64,000 bases of DNA from Gemmata massiliana (GTDB taxonomy: Bacteria > Planctomycetota > Planctomycetia > Gemmatales > Gemmataceae): contig HG799462.1 of NCBI GenBank assembly GCA_000531095.1, positions 1,204,948 to 1,268,947 on the forward strand. Reading direction: 5' to 3'. Below the pieces are notes generated by a model. The model saw only the letters and a program-made list of their open reading frames with translations. It ran no database searches and was not told where the DNA came from. Positions 52,280 through 61,231 of the stretch are shown here, in pieces; within the stretch, counting starts at the first letter, position 1; every line of letters starts with the position of its first letter. The position numbers were made by a program, and so were the translations under genes.

Positions 52280-54418
52280 ATGCGATTCCTCTCCGTCTTT
52301 GGGTTGCTCGTGGCATCGTCATTTGCCGGCGCCGCTGATCGCGCCGATATCCTCGTCGCGGACTTTGAAAGCGACACTTACGCCGACGGTTGGAAGACCA
52401 CGGGCACGGCGTTCGGTAAGGGACCAGCGAGAGGGACGCTCCCGAACCAGATGGCGGTAACCGGCTTTCTCGGTAAGGGGCTGGTGAACAGCTTTGCGGG
52501 CGGGGACGACAGCACCGGCACGCTCACGTCACCGGAAATCACCATCGACCGCAAGTACATCAATTTCCTCATTGGGGGTGGGAAACACCCGGGAAAAACG
52601 TGCATTAACCTGCTCGTTGATGGCAAGGCGGTCCGCACCGCGACCGGACCGAACGGCCAAGCCGGTGGGTCCGAACACCTCGACTGGCACACGTGGGACG
52701 TGAGCGACCTCGCGGGCAAGAAGGCGGTCATCGAGATCGTGGACGAGCAGAAGGGCGGGTGGGGGCACATCAACATCGACCACATCGTTCAGAGCGACAC
52801 GAAGAAGCAGGCCGAACTGAAGTCGCAAGTGCTCGAAATTGGGGAATCGTACCTGCACTTCCCGGTGAAGACCGGCGCCCCGATGCGCCGCGTGAAGTTC
52901 CTCGTCGGTCAGGACGTCGTGCGCGAGTTCGACATCGAGTTGGCCGCGCACGGTCAGGCGAGCTTCTGGGCGGCTTCCGACGTGACCGCGTTTAAGGGGA
53001 AGAAACTGACCGTCGAAGTCATGCTCCCGGCCGACGCGAAACTCGCGGACCTCATCGTGGCGTCCGACAAATGGCCCGCGGCGGACAAGGTGTACCAGGA
53101 AAAGCACCGGCCGCTGTTCCACTTCACCAGTCGCGTCGGGTGGCTGAACGACCCCAACGGGCTGGTGTTCGCGGACGGAGAGTGGCACCTCTTCTACCAG
53201 CACAACCCGTTCGGGCGCGAGTGGGGCAACATGCACTGGGGCCACGCGGTCAGCAAAGACCTCGTCCGCTGGAAGGAAGAGGGGATCGCACTGTACCCGA
53301 AGAAATACGACGATTTCGCGTTCTCCGGGTCGGCCGTGCTCGACAAGAACAACACCTCCGGTTGGGGCACGAAAGAGAAACCACCGCTCGTGTTGGCGTA
53401 CACGAGCACCGGGCGCGGTGAGTGCATCGCATACAGCACGGACCACGGGCGCACCTGGAAGGAGCACGACAAGAACCCCGTGGTGAAGCACGCCGGGCGC
53501 GACCCGAAGCTGATCTGGCACGAAAAGGCGAAACACTGGGTGATGGCGGTTTACGACGAGACCGACAAGAAGCAGTGGATCGCGTTCTACACGTCACCGG
53601 ACCTGAAAGAGTGGACGTTCGCGAGCCGCATTGAGGGTTTCTTTGAGTGCCCGGACCTGTTCGAGCTGCCGGTTGAGGGGCAGGAACCCGGCGGTGCGAT
53701 GAGCCCTTGGGTACTGTACGCGGCCGACTGCAAATACCTGCTCGGCGATTTCGACGGCAAGGAGTTCAAACCCCACTTCAAGGAGAAGAAGCAACTCTGG
53801 TACGGCCGATTCTATGCGGCGCAAACGTTCGATAACGGTCCGGCAACGGGCGGGCGCCCGCCGCGGCGGGTGCAAATCGGTTGGGCACAGGGCGTCACGT
53901 TCCCCGGAACGGCGTTCAATCAACAGATGACGGTGCCGGTCGAACTCCAGTTGATCTCCACCCGGAACGGGCCGTCCCTGCGGGCGCGACCGGTGCGGGA
54001 ACTGGAATCGCTGCGCGACACAGACAAGCCGATCGCACCGATAAAAGACGTGACCAGGAAGGGGGCAACGACCTTGGCCGACGATCTGGACGCATTCGAG
54101 TTACTCCTGACGACCAGTTCCGTCCGTGGATTTGCCCTCGATGTCCGTGGTACGAAACTCGTTTACGACGCGGACAAGAAGACACTGACCTGCAACGGTG
54201 TAACCGCATCCGTCAGTCCGCGGGCCGGCTCCCTCTCTCTCAGAGTGTTCGTGGACCGCGGCTCGATCGAGGTGTTCACCAACGACGGGGTGACTGCGAT
54301 GTCGATCGCGGCGATTCCCGATGAGAAGAACACGAAGTTGCAGTTCATCCCGGTAACGGACGACACGACCATCGACTCGGCCCAGGTGTACCGTCTGAAG
54401 TCCGCGTGGGGGAAGTAA
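52280..54418 (+). CDS. GH32 family glycosidase (levanase/inulinase-like)
   Basis: The 712-residue protein has a signal peptide (LSVFGLLVASSFAGA). An N-terminal beta-sandwich (about 20-170; SPEITIDRKYINFLIGGGKH, HLDWHTWDVSDLAGKK) precedes the GH32 catalytic propeller. The three catalytic motifs are visible: WLNDPNG (about 286-292, nucleophile Asp), GRDPKLIW (stabiliser Asp) and FECPDLFELP (acid/base Glu). A C-terminal beta-sandwich ends the protein. GH32 enzymes hydrolyse fructans; exo-action is likely given the layout. The N-terminal extra domain resembles that in planctomycete and Bacteroidetes homologues. It lies divergent from a Gfo/Idh oxidoreductase. Confidence 0.9.
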   Translation: MRFLSVFGLLVASSFAGAADRADILVADFESDTYADGWKTTGTAFGKGPARGTLPNQMAVTGFLGKGLVNSFAGGDDSTGTLTSPEITIDRKYINFLIGGGKHPGKTCINLLVDGKAVRTATGPNGQAGGSEHLDWHTWDVSDLAGKKAVIEIVDEQKGGWGHINIDHIVQSDTKKQAELKSQVLEIGESYLHFPVKTGAPMRRVKFLVGQDVVREFDIELAAHGQASFWAASDVTAFKGKKLTVEVMLPADAKLADLIVASDKWPAADKVYQEKHRPLFHFTSRVGWLNDPNGLVFADGEWHLFYQHNPFGREWGNMHWGHAVSKDLVRWKEEGIALYPKKYDDFAFSGSAVLDKNNTSGWGTKEKPPLVLAYTSTGRGECIAYSTDHGRTWKEHDKNPVVKHAGRDPKLIWHEKAKHWVMAVYDETDKKQWIAFYTSPDLKEWTFASRIEGFFECPDLFELPVEGQEPGGAMSPWVLYAADCKYLLGDFDGKEFKPHFKEKKQLWYGRFYAAQTFDNGPATGGRPPRRVQIGWAQGVTFPGTAFNQQMTVPVELQLISTRNGPSLRARPVRELESLRDTDKPIAPIKDVTRKGATTLADDLDAFELLLTTSSVRGFALDVRGTKLVYDADKKTLTCNGVTASVSPRAGSLSLRVFVDRGSIEVFTNDGVTAMSIAAIPDEKNTKLQFIPVTDDTTIDSAQVYRLKSAWGK

Positions 54419-54421
54419 CCC

Positions 54422-55365
54422 GTGTCTGTCATTGTCGTCGATTGCCCCGGCTGCCCGGCGAAGCTCAGCGCGCCGGAAACGGCCGCGGGGAAACAGATCC
54501 GGTGCCCGAAGTGCGGCGCGGTCGCGACCGTGCCCGCGCTCGTTCAGGCCGAAGAAGTGCCGGTGGTGGACGGAACGCTGGCACCCCACCACCAAAGCCC
54601 CGGCCGAAACCGCTCCTGGTCGATGACGATGAGGAAGACGAGCGCCCCCGTGTGCGGGGGCATCGCGCGGAAGACGATGACGAGGAGGACGAACGGCCGC
54701 GCAAGAAAAAGCGCCGACGGACCGCCGATGATGACGATGACGACGATCCCCCGCCGCGCAAACGGCGGCGAAAGAGCGGCGGTGTGTCCGCGGGGATCAT
54801 TGTGCTCGCCGTGGTCGGTGGCTTGTTGCTTGTGTGTGGGATCGGTTTCGGTATTTATGCGCTCACCGGTAAGAACTCGCTCTTCGCAAAGAAAACGCCG
54901 GTGCCGGCCGGGTGGAAGGAGTTCAGTTACCCGCAGGACGGGTTCAAGGCGTACTTCCCGAGCGAACCGACGACGATGGGGATGAACATGCAGTTCGGTC
55001 CGGGTGGGGCACTGCCCGGTGGGGGCGAAATCCCCCAAATGGAATCGATGCGCACGTACACGACCGACGGGTTCGGCGGCAAAGACCGCGTGAGCATCAC
55101 GGTGGAGGTGATGCGGTTCCGCTCATCGCTCCCGCGGGCGGCGCGCGACGCGATGGGAAATATCGGCCGGTTCGCGGGCGGTTCGGCTCGGCGGGCGCGG
55201 TGGTTGGGGGGCGACGCCGCCGAAATGGAGCTGGGAGGGACGCTGACGCGAATCGTGTACCTCGACAAGATGGTGGTCATAGTCCGGATCACTGGGCCGA
55301 ACGGTACGCGGGCGAAGCCGGAGGAAGAGGCCGCCTTCTTCGACAACTTCGAGCTAACGAAGTGA
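54422..55365 (+). pseudogene. Zinc-ribbon membrane protein with acidic linker, single frameshift
   Basis: GTG 54422 begins just after the GH32 stop. The first part is a zinc ribbon (DCPGCPAKLSAPETAAGKQI then RCPKCGAVATVP). The frame changes in the CCCC run 54584-54587: the correct continuation is PPPKPRPKPLLVDDDEEDE, an acidic Arg/Asp stretch (RPRKKKRRRTADDDDDDDPP), a transmembrane helix (GIIVLAVVGGLLLVCGIGFG) and an extracytoplasmic domain (AGWKEFSYPQDGFKAYFP, RVSITVEVMRFRSSLPRAAR). One added C restores the full 315-residue frame. The extracytoplasmic part has no family I can name. It may be a surface-anchored sensor or scaffold. Confidence 0.7.
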
Positions 55366-55375
55366 CCGATTTCGG

Positions 55376-56341
55376 TCACTCCTCCTCGTCCCAATCGATG
55401 TACTGTGGCGGGCTTTCACCCACGCGCTTGGTGACGCGCGGGAACTTCCCCTTCGGTACTTTGTCCGCAATTTCGACCACACCGATCTGGTGGTGCCAGT
55501 CGTCGCCGAAGTCGAACCAGTACCCGAACTGTCGACCGATCTTTAACCCGAGGTCGTCGAGGGCCGTTTCCGTCGTAAAGCCGGCCGGTGCCGGGTCGAG
55601 GCCGTCGTTCCCGGCTTCGGGCATGACGTACCGCGGCCCCTTCGGGTCCATCGGCCCCTTGCCGAACTGGAACTCGTACATGTGGGCGTCTTCGCGATCG
55701 AAGGCGTCGAAAATCGCTTCGTGTAAGGCGTCGAGCGTCTGGTCGCCGCGGATCTCGATGGTGCGCACTACCGAGCGGTTCTTTTTCGCGAACGCTTTCG
55801 TGATCGGGCCGCTGAGCAGCATCACGTCGAGCGTGTAGAGGCGCGGCGGCCCGGCGGATTTGTCGCGTGCCTTCTTCGCCGGGCGCGGGCGCACGGGCAC
55901 CGGGGCACTCGTCAGTGCCTGCTCGAACGCCGCAAACATCGCGCTGAGCGGGTTGTCCTCTTTCATTTGCCGCAAACTGTAGCGCGGGTCGAACCGGTCG
56001 ATGTCGAGCGCGGTGCGAATCGCCTTCGCCTTGTTGTGCATGGTCGCGGGCGACACGCCGACGCCCTTCGCCATGTCGTCCGGCGCGACGTGAAACTGTT
56101 GACTACGGTCGCCGCCGAGGAAGTTCGCGTAGGCGACCGAGTACACGACCCCGGAAGCCCAGCTCGCGGCTTGTCCGCTCGCGACCGGTACCTTCGCCGC
56201 GCACGCATCGGCCGCGCACGCGCGACACAGGTCGCGGAGCTCGTTGTTCCAGTGCGCGGCGCAGAACTTGTCCGTCAGCGCAACGATTTCGTGGAACCGG
56301 ACCCGAAGCGTCTTCGGGACGCGGGCCAAGAGCTTGTCCAT
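55376..56341 (-). CDS. pRiA4b ORF-3-like protein with DUF6398-like N-terminus
   Basis: The 321-residue protein has an N-terminal helical part (about 1-120; RVRFHEIVALTDKFCAAHWN, VSPATMHNKAKAIRTALDID) with DUF6398-like character and a C-terminal domain of the plasmid pRiA4b ORF-3 family (PF07929): LYTLDVMLLSGPI, TIEIRGDQTLDALHEAIFDA, HMYEFQFGKGPMD and GYWFDFGDDWHHQIGVVEI. This C-terminal fold occurs in plasmid and mobile regions but also on chromosomes, and its role is not known. It ends convergent with the zinc-ribbon gene. No other plasmid marker is nearby. Confidence 0.8.
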   Translation of the reverse strand: MDKLLARVPKTLRVRFHEIVALTDKFCAAHWNNELRDLCRACAADACAAKVPVASGQAASWASGVVYSVAYANFLGGDRSQQFHVAPDDMAKGVGVSPATMHNKAKAIRTALDIDRFDPRYSLRQMKEDNPLSAMFAAFEQALTSAPVPVRPRPAKKARDKSAGPPRLYTLDVMLLSGPITKAFAKKNRSVVRTIEIRGDQTLDALHEAIFDAFDREDAHMYEFQFGKGPMDPKGPRYVMPEAGNDGLDPAPAGFTTETALDDLGLKIGRQFGYWFDFGDDWHHQIGVVEIADKVPKGKFPRVTKRVGESPPQYIDWDEEE

Positions 56342-56360
56342 TGCGTGCTCCCCATCGGGT

Positions 56361-57455
56361 TCACTTCGAGTCGCCTTCCTTCACCCAGGCTTCAGTGAAG
56401 CGGGCGTGCTTCATGCTCTTGCCGTCGGCCACGAAGTAACTGTACACCGCGTGGATACCGCCGTCCCTGGCCTGAATGATGGCCGGGTAGTGGTACGACC
56501 CGGTGTCGTGCTTTTCCAGGTGCCGCGTCCACTTCCAGGTTTTGCCCTCGTCGTCCGAGAGCGACACCGCGAGGCTACTCCGCCCTCGCGTGGTGTCGTT
56601 GTAAATGAGTGCCCAGTTGCCGCTCGCGAGGCGCACGGCATCCAGGCCGCTGCCGGGGTTCGGCAACTCGCTCGATGTGACTGTGCCCCACGATTCGCCC
56701 TTATCCTTCGATTCTGCGACGCGGATCTTCTTGAACACGCCGTTCTCGCGCATGTACGCGACCAGTGTGCCGTCCTTGCGCTCCAGGACCGCGGGCTGAA
56801 TGTTGCCGAAGCCTGCGATCGGTTGCGACGCGGTCCACGTCTTTCCGCCGTCGTCGCTGATTGCCATGAGGCCCGCAGAGTACGTGTCCGAGTACAGTGG
56901 GAGCAGGATGCGCCCCGAGGCGATTTGGATTGGCTTGCAGCGCGGTTGCCAGCCCAGGCGCGAGAGTAACTTGTCGCCGACGCGCTTCTTCACGACGTCG
57001 TCGCCGAGCGAAACCGGGAGCTTGGTCGCGTCGCTGATCTGTTTCTTCCAGGTGCCGAACTCGCGGAGCATCACCTCCTCGAAGTTCTTCGGCTTGAGCA
57101 GGATCGTGTCCTGCCATGTCCACTTCGGCGCGCCGTCCTTCTGGAAGTCCGACGACACGCGGTACTGCGTGATGCACGACTCCCACGAGTTCGCGATAAT
57201 CACCGGCCAGAACAGCCACAGTTTGTCGTCCTTGTCGACCCACATGGTCGTGTTGCAATCCGGGAACCCGGGCGTGTCGACCATCAGGAACGCGGCGCCC
57301 CATTCGGTTGCCTTCGCTTTCTTCCGGGCGCCGTACACGGCGACGTCGTCGGCGGAGCGCTCGCCGCTCCCGCGGTACCACGACACGAGCAGATCCCCGT
57401 TGGGGCACTCGACGACCCCCGGCGCGTGGTTGTGCTGCTTGTGCAACGGGAACAC
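56361..57455 (-). CDS. Sialidase-like BNR-repeat protein, N-terminus replaced by repeat
   Basis: The 364-residue frame starts at GTG 57455, but upstream in-frame codons continue into a repeat (57486-57695), so the true signal peptide is missing or displaced. The core has Asp-boxes SDDGGKTWTAS, SKDKGESWGTV and SDDEGKTWKWT, and sialidase-type segments (APGVVECPNGDLLVSWYRG, NWALIYNDTTRGRSSLAVSL). Exo-alpha-sialidases release terminal sialic acid; the Arg triad cannot be confirmed by eye. The neighbour, a sulfatase on the same strand, suggests shared degradation of sulfated or sialylated glycans. The N-terminal defect may be recent. Confidence 0.7.
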   Translation of the reverse strand: MFPLHKQHNHAPGVVECPNGDLLVSWYRGSGERSADDVAVYGARKKAKATEWGAAFLMVDTPGFPDCNTTMWVDKDDKLWLFWPVIIANSWESCITQYRVSSDFQKDGAPKWTWQDTILLKPKNFEEVMLREFGTWKKQISDATKLPVSLGDDVVKKRVGDKLLSRLGWQPRCKPIQIASGRILLPLYSDTYSAGLMAISDDGGKTWTASQPIAGFGNIQPAVLERKDGTLVAYMRENGVFKKIRVAESKDKGESWGTVTSSELPNPGSGLDAVRLASGNWALIYNDTTRGRSSLAVSLSDDEGKTWKWTRHLEKHDTGSYHYPAIIQARDGGIHAVYSYFVADGKSMKHARFTEAWVKEGDSK

Positions 57456-57485
57456 GAGTTCGGATGTGAATTCGGGCTTATCGGT

Positions 57486-57695
57486 CGCACCTTCTTTCCC
57501 TTCAGGGAAAGGGGAAGAACAAAGGCAACCTACCCCCCCGACCCCCTCCCTAAAGGGAAGGGGGGTAAGAACCCCTCCCCAACCCCTCCCCCAAGGGGAG
57601 AGGGGCTTAAAACCGTCTCGGATTGTTTCGTGTCTTCTGCATTTGGTTCTGTTCCCCCTTCCTTCTTAGGGAAGGGGGTTAGGGGGTTAGGTTGT
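57486..57695. repeat. C/G-rich palindromic repeat cluster
   Basis: The stretch has several hairpins: CTTTCCC-TTCA-GGGAAAG near 57494, CCCCCTCCCTAAAGGGAAGGGGG-type at 57541-57565, CCCCTCCCC to GGGGAGAGGGG at 57572-57605, and GGAAGGGG-type near 57660-57690 in reverse. The same family occurs at window positions 1-33. It sits between two genes on one strand and appears to encode the last about 55 residues of the upstream sulfatase. Confidence 0.7.
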
Positions 57696-59137
57696 CTTTG
57701 AGGGTTCGGTTTCTTCTCCTCCGGCACCCGTCCGGGTTCGCGAGTGTTCTTCCCGACGCGCTTGGTGAGCGAATCGCCCAGGTCTTCGCGTGCAGATTCG
57801 GCGAACGCGAGTAGGCGCTTCACGATGTCCGGGTTCGCGTCCGCGACGTTCTGCGATTCGCCCGTGTCCGCGTCGAGGTCGTACAGTTCGGGCGCCTCGA
57901 TCTTCACTTGCTTGTACTTGCCCGGTGTGCCGTCCTTGCCCTGCGGTTGTCCGGCCATCGTGCGGTACGTGTGCGGGAGGATCAGCTTCCATTTGCCGCT
58001 GCGGACAGCTTGGAGTTCGTTCGTGTTGTAGTAGTGGAAGTAAGCCTCTTGCGGGGACTTCGCGTTCGGCTCACCGCGGAGCAGCGGGCCAATGTCCTTG
58101 CCGTCGATCTTGGTTTTGGGAAGGTCGGCGCCGATGATTTTGGCGACGGTGGGGAGCACGTCGATCGTCATGGCCGGTTCGCGGCACACGGAACCGGCGG
58201 GGATCTTTCCCGGCCAGCGCGCGACGAACGGCACCCGCACCCCGCCCTCCCACACAGTACCCTTGCCCTCGCGGAGTTGACCCGCAGCGCCCGCGTGGTT
58301 GCCGTAACTGAGCCAGGGGCCGTTGTCGCAGGTGAAGATCACGAGCGTGTTGTCCGCGAGCTTGTGTTCGTCGAGCGCGCTGAGAATCTGTCCCACCGAC
58401 CAGTCGATCTCCTGGATCACGTCACCGTACAGCCCCTGTTTCGACTTACCTCGGAACGCTTCGCTCGCGAACAGCGGGACGTGCGGCATCGAGTGCGCAA
58501 CGTACAAAAAGAACGGCTCCGATTTGTGCGCTGTGATGAAGTCCAGCGCGTGTTTGGTATAGCGCTGGGTAAGTTGCGACTGGACCGCCGCGGTCACGTT
58601 CGGGTCGACGATCTTCTCGTTCTCGATGAGCGGGAGCGGCGGGTACGTGCCCTTCTTTGCTTCCGGGTGCTCGGGCCACATGTCGTTGGAGTACGGCAAC
58701 CCGAAGTAGCTATCGAAACCGTGTTTGGTGGGGAGGAATTGCGGGTGGTGGCCGAGGTGCCACTTCCCGACCATTCCGGTCGCGTACCCCCTGCTTTTGC
58801 ACACTTCCGCGAGCGTCGTCTCGTTCGCGTGAATGCCGTGGCGCGCGTTCGGCCCGAGCGCGCCGTGAATCCCGAGACGGTTCGCGTAGCAGCCCGTTAG
58901 CAGCGACGCACGGCTCGCGGAGCAGACCGGTTGCGACACGTGGAAGTCGGTGAACTTCGTGCCCTGTTTCGCGAGCTTGTCGATATTCGGGGTCACGAAG
59001 TCTTTCGCGCCGAAGCACCCCACGTCCCCGTACCCCTGATCGTCGGTGAAGACCAGAACGATGTTGGGAGTGTCGGCCGCGCGGAGAGGCGCTGTGAGAA
59101 ACAGCAGTGCAGCGAGTGCGGGGAGTATGTGTTTCAT
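57530..59137 (-). CDS. Secreted sulfatase with repeat-derived C-terminal tail
   Basis: ATG 59137 gives 535 residues with a signal peptide (ILPALAALLFLTAPLRAA). The sulfatase core has FTDDQGYGDVGCFGAKDF with metal acids, the formylglycine site PVCSASRASLLTG (C-x-A-x-R), the metal-ligand/His segment MVGKWHLGHHPQFLPTK, and CDNGPWLSYGNHAG. The final about 55 residues (from NPLTPFPKKEGG) are translated from the palindromic repeat at 57486-57695, so the natural C-terminus is probably just before. It is upstream of and parallel to a sialidase-like gene and divergent from a PQQ propeller gene. It is distinct from the tandem sulfatases at 22-25 kb. Confidence 0.85.
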   Translation of the reverse strand: MKHILPALAALLFLTAPLRAADTPNIVLVFTDDQGYGDVGCFGAKDFVTPNIDKLAKQGTKFTDFHVSQPVCSASRASLLTGCYANRLGIHGALGPNARHGIHANETTLAEVCKSRGYATGMVGKWHLGHHPQFLPTKHGFDSYFGLPYSNDMWPEHPEAKKGTYPPLPLIENEKIVDPNVTAAVQSQLTQRYTKHALDFITAHKSEPFFLYVAHSMPHVPLFASEAFRGKSKQGLYGDVIQEIDWSVGQILSALDEHKLADNTLVIFTCDNGPWLSYGNHAGAAGQLREGKGTVWEGGVRVPFVARWPGKIPAGSVCREPAMTIDVLPTVAKIIGADLPKTKIDGKDIGPLLRGEPNAKSPQEAYFHYYNTNELQAVRSGKWKLILPHTYRTMAGQPQGKDGTPGKYKQVKIEAPELYDLDADTGESQNVADANPDIVKRLLAFAESAREDLGDSLTKRVGKNTREPGRVPEEKKPNPQRQPNPLTPFPKKEGGTEPNAEDTKQSETVLSPSPLGGGVGEGFLPPFPLGRGSGG

Positions 59138-59250
59138 GGGGCACACGATACCCCGCCCGTGCCGGTTCTGCCAGTGGGCGGGTTGTAAGCCGGGCGCGGG
59201 TTTCTGGTATGATCCCCGAAGACGCTCGCACGTCTCATCCCGGAGGGCTC

Positions 59251-60633
59251 ATGTTCCGCTTCACCCTTTTCACCGCCGTTGCCGGCGCTCTTGCGTCAAC
59301 CGCCACCGTGCGGGCCGACGACTGGCCCCAGTGGATGGGACCGAACCGCGACGACGTGTGGGCCGAAACCGGCATCGTGAAATCGTTCCCGGAGAGCGGA
59401 CTCAAGCCCCTCTGGAGTATCCCCATCAGCGCGGGGTACGCAGGGCCGGCGGTGGCCAACGGGTACGTGTATGTTCCCAGCCGCGAACTGGCGAAGGGCG
59501 CGAAGAACCCGGACGACCCGTTCGACACGAAACAAGAAGTGAAGAGCGTCGAGCGCGTGCAGTGCTTCGATGCGAAAACCGGCAAAGAAATCTGGAAGCA
59601 CGAGTACGACTGCCCGTACCAGATCAGCTACCCGGCCGGTCCGCGCTGCACGCCCACCGTTCATGAGGGGAAGGTCTACACGCTCGGCGCGATGGGGCAC
59701 CTGTTCTGCCTCAACGCCGCGGACGGTAAGGTGATTTGGTCGAAGAACTTCATCAAGGACTACAAGGCGAAGGCGCCGACGTGGGGATTCTGCGGGCACC
59801 CGCTCGTTTACAAGAACCTGCTCATCTGCTTGGCGGGTGGCGAAAAGGCGACCGCGGTCGCGTTCGATAAGGACACCGGCGCGGAGAAGTGGACGGCGCT
59901 TGAGGCCCGTGAACCGGGCTACTGTCCGCCCACGCTCATCAAGGCGGGCGGGGTGGATCAGGTCGTGATCTGGCACGCCGCCGCGCTCAACGGTCTCGAT
60001 CCGCTGACCGGTAAGGTGTACTGGACCGTCGGGCTGGAACCGATGTACGGCATGTCGATCATGGGACCGCGGCAACACGGCGACCGACTGTTCGCGGGCG
60101 GGATCGGCACAAGCACGGTGCTGAAATTGGACAAGGACAAACCGGGCGTGACGGTGCTGTGGAAGGAAGCCGCCGACAAGGGCGGCGCGAAGCTGCCGAA
60201 GGACCGCGGGCTGTACCCCGTTAACATGACGCCGTTCGTCGACGCGGGCACGATCTACGGCGCCGACCAACCCGGGATGTTCCGCGCGGTCGAACTGGAA
60301 ACCGGCAAGAAGCTCTGGTTCTCGTATGTGCCGGTCATCAACAAAGACGAAGCGGAAGACTTTAAGGGAGCCGCTTCGGGCACCGCGTTCGTGGTGAAGA
60401 ACGGGGACCGCTACTTCCTGTTCGCCGAGACGGGGGATCTCATTATTGCGAAACTCACCCCGAACCCGAATCCAAAGGAAGGGTACAAGGAGTTGAGCCG
60501 GACCAAGTTACTCGAACCGACCGGGGCCGCGTTCGGCCGCAAGGTGCTGTGGACGCACCCCGCGTTCGCGAACAAGTGCGTATTCGTTCGCAACGACAAG
60601 GAACTCGCGTGCTTCTCGCTCGCGGAGAAGTAA
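59251..60633 (+). CDS. Exported PQQ-like beta-propeller protein
   Basis: ATG 59251 is preceded by CGGAGGG. The 460-residue protein has a signal peptide (LFTAVAGALASTATVRA), then DWPQWMGPNRDDVW, the planctomycete PQQ-like opening, and propeller blades with AGYAGPAVANGYVYVPS, QCFDAKTGKEIWKHEYD, CTPTVHEGKVYTLGAMGHLF and AVELETGKKLWFSYV. It resembles the protein at 2704-3906 but is only distantly related. Its role is presumably a periplasmic scaffold or assembly protein; no dehydrogenase motif is present. It is divergent from the sulfatase at 57530. Confidence 0.85.
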   Translation: MFRFTLFTAVAGALASTATVRADDWPQWMGPNRDDVWAETGIVKSFPESGLKPLWSIPISAGYAGPAVANGYVYVPSRELAKGAKNPDDPFDTKQEVKSVERVQCFDAKTGKEIWKHEYDCPYQISYPAGPRCTPTVHEGKVYTLGAMGHLFCLNAADGKVIWSKNFIKDYKAKAPTWGFCGHPLVYKNLLICLAGGEKATAVAFDKDTGAEKWTALEAREPGYCPPTLIKAGGVDQVVIWHAAALNGLDPLTGKVYWTVGLEPMYGMSIMGPRQHGDRLFAGGIGTSTVLKLDKDKPGVTVLWKEAADKGGAKLPKDRGLYPVNMTPFVDAGTIYGADQPGMFRAVELETGKKLWFSYVPVINKDEAEDFKGAASGTAFVVKNGDRYFLFAETGDLIIAKLTPNPNPKEGYKELSRTKLLEPTGAAFGRKVLWTHPAFANKCVFVRNDKELACFSLAEK

Positions 60634-60640
60634 CCACAAC

Positions 60641-60667
60641 TTCGGCCGGCTCCCAGAGTCGGCCGAA
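60641..60667 (+). terminator. Hairpin after PQQ-propeller gene
   Basis: TTCGGCCG (60641-60648) and CGGCCGAA (60660-60667) form an 8-bp perfect stem, 8 bases after the stop codon. No T-run follows, so it is probably a weak terminator or a stabilising hairpin. Confidence 0.4.
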
Positions 60668-60714
60668 TAAGTCACGCATCGAGCCGTTCGGTAACCAGCC
60701 GGTTGCTGAGCGGC

Positions 60715-61098
60715 TTATTCTTCGTTGTTCTCGTTGCCCTTATCTTTCTTCCCCTTCCCGAAGCCGCCCTTCCCACCTTTGCCGAACTTCTCTTTGAGTT
60801 CCTTGAGCTTCTCCGGATCGATCTTGCTCTTGTCGAGCCCACCTTTGCCGAATTTCTCCTTCATCGCTTTCAGCTTTTCCGGGTCGATCTTGCTCTTATC
60901 GAAGCCGCCCTTACCGAACTTCCCGCCGGGCCCACCTTTGCCTTCGCCCTTCTTGTCGCCCTTATCACCCTTGTCGCCCTCGCTGTCGCTAACCGAGCCT
61001 GGGGTCAGAGTTTCTTCGCCCGTGGCAACGGTGTGAGCGTACAGCGTAATTGTGCAGGCCAGCGCGAACAGCCCGGCGGCAAACAACTTGCGAGACAT
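60715..61098 (-). CDS. Small exported Lys/Gly-rich repeat protein
   Basis: ATG 61098 gives 127 residues with a signal peptide (KLFAAGLFALACTITLYAHT). The mature part is strongly charged, with Asp/Lys/Gly tracts (GDKGDKGDKKGEGKGG) and two tandem repeats of KFGKGG(F/L)DKSKIDPEKLK (about 66-108), ending GKKDKGNENNEE. No known domain. The repeats suggest an adhesion, nucleic-acid or mineral-binding surface protein, but this is inference. It lies between a PQQ gene and pyrD in a convergent/divergent arrangement, so it has its own promoter. Confidence 0.7.
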   Translation of the reverse strand: MSRKLFAAGLFALACTITLYAHTVATGEETLTPGSVSDSEGDKGDKGDKKGEGKGGPGGKFGKGGFDKSKIDPEKLKAMKEKFGKGGLDKSKIDPEKLKELKEKFGKGGKGGFGKGKKDKGNENNEE

Positions 61099-61231
61099 GG
61101 CCACCCCTGGGATTGGAACCGGAAATGTGATCCGTAGTCTCGTAAACACTGCCACGCGGACAGAGTTACGCGCAACAAACTAATAAAATGTCGGAAGTCG
61201 TTCGTGGGGCCGAATCGGGAGACCGCTGTTA

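Noticed and set aside
55376-56341. pRiA4b ORF-3 homologue as evidence of an integrated plasmid
   Set aside because: This family is common on chromosomes, and no replication, partition or conjugation gene is nearby.
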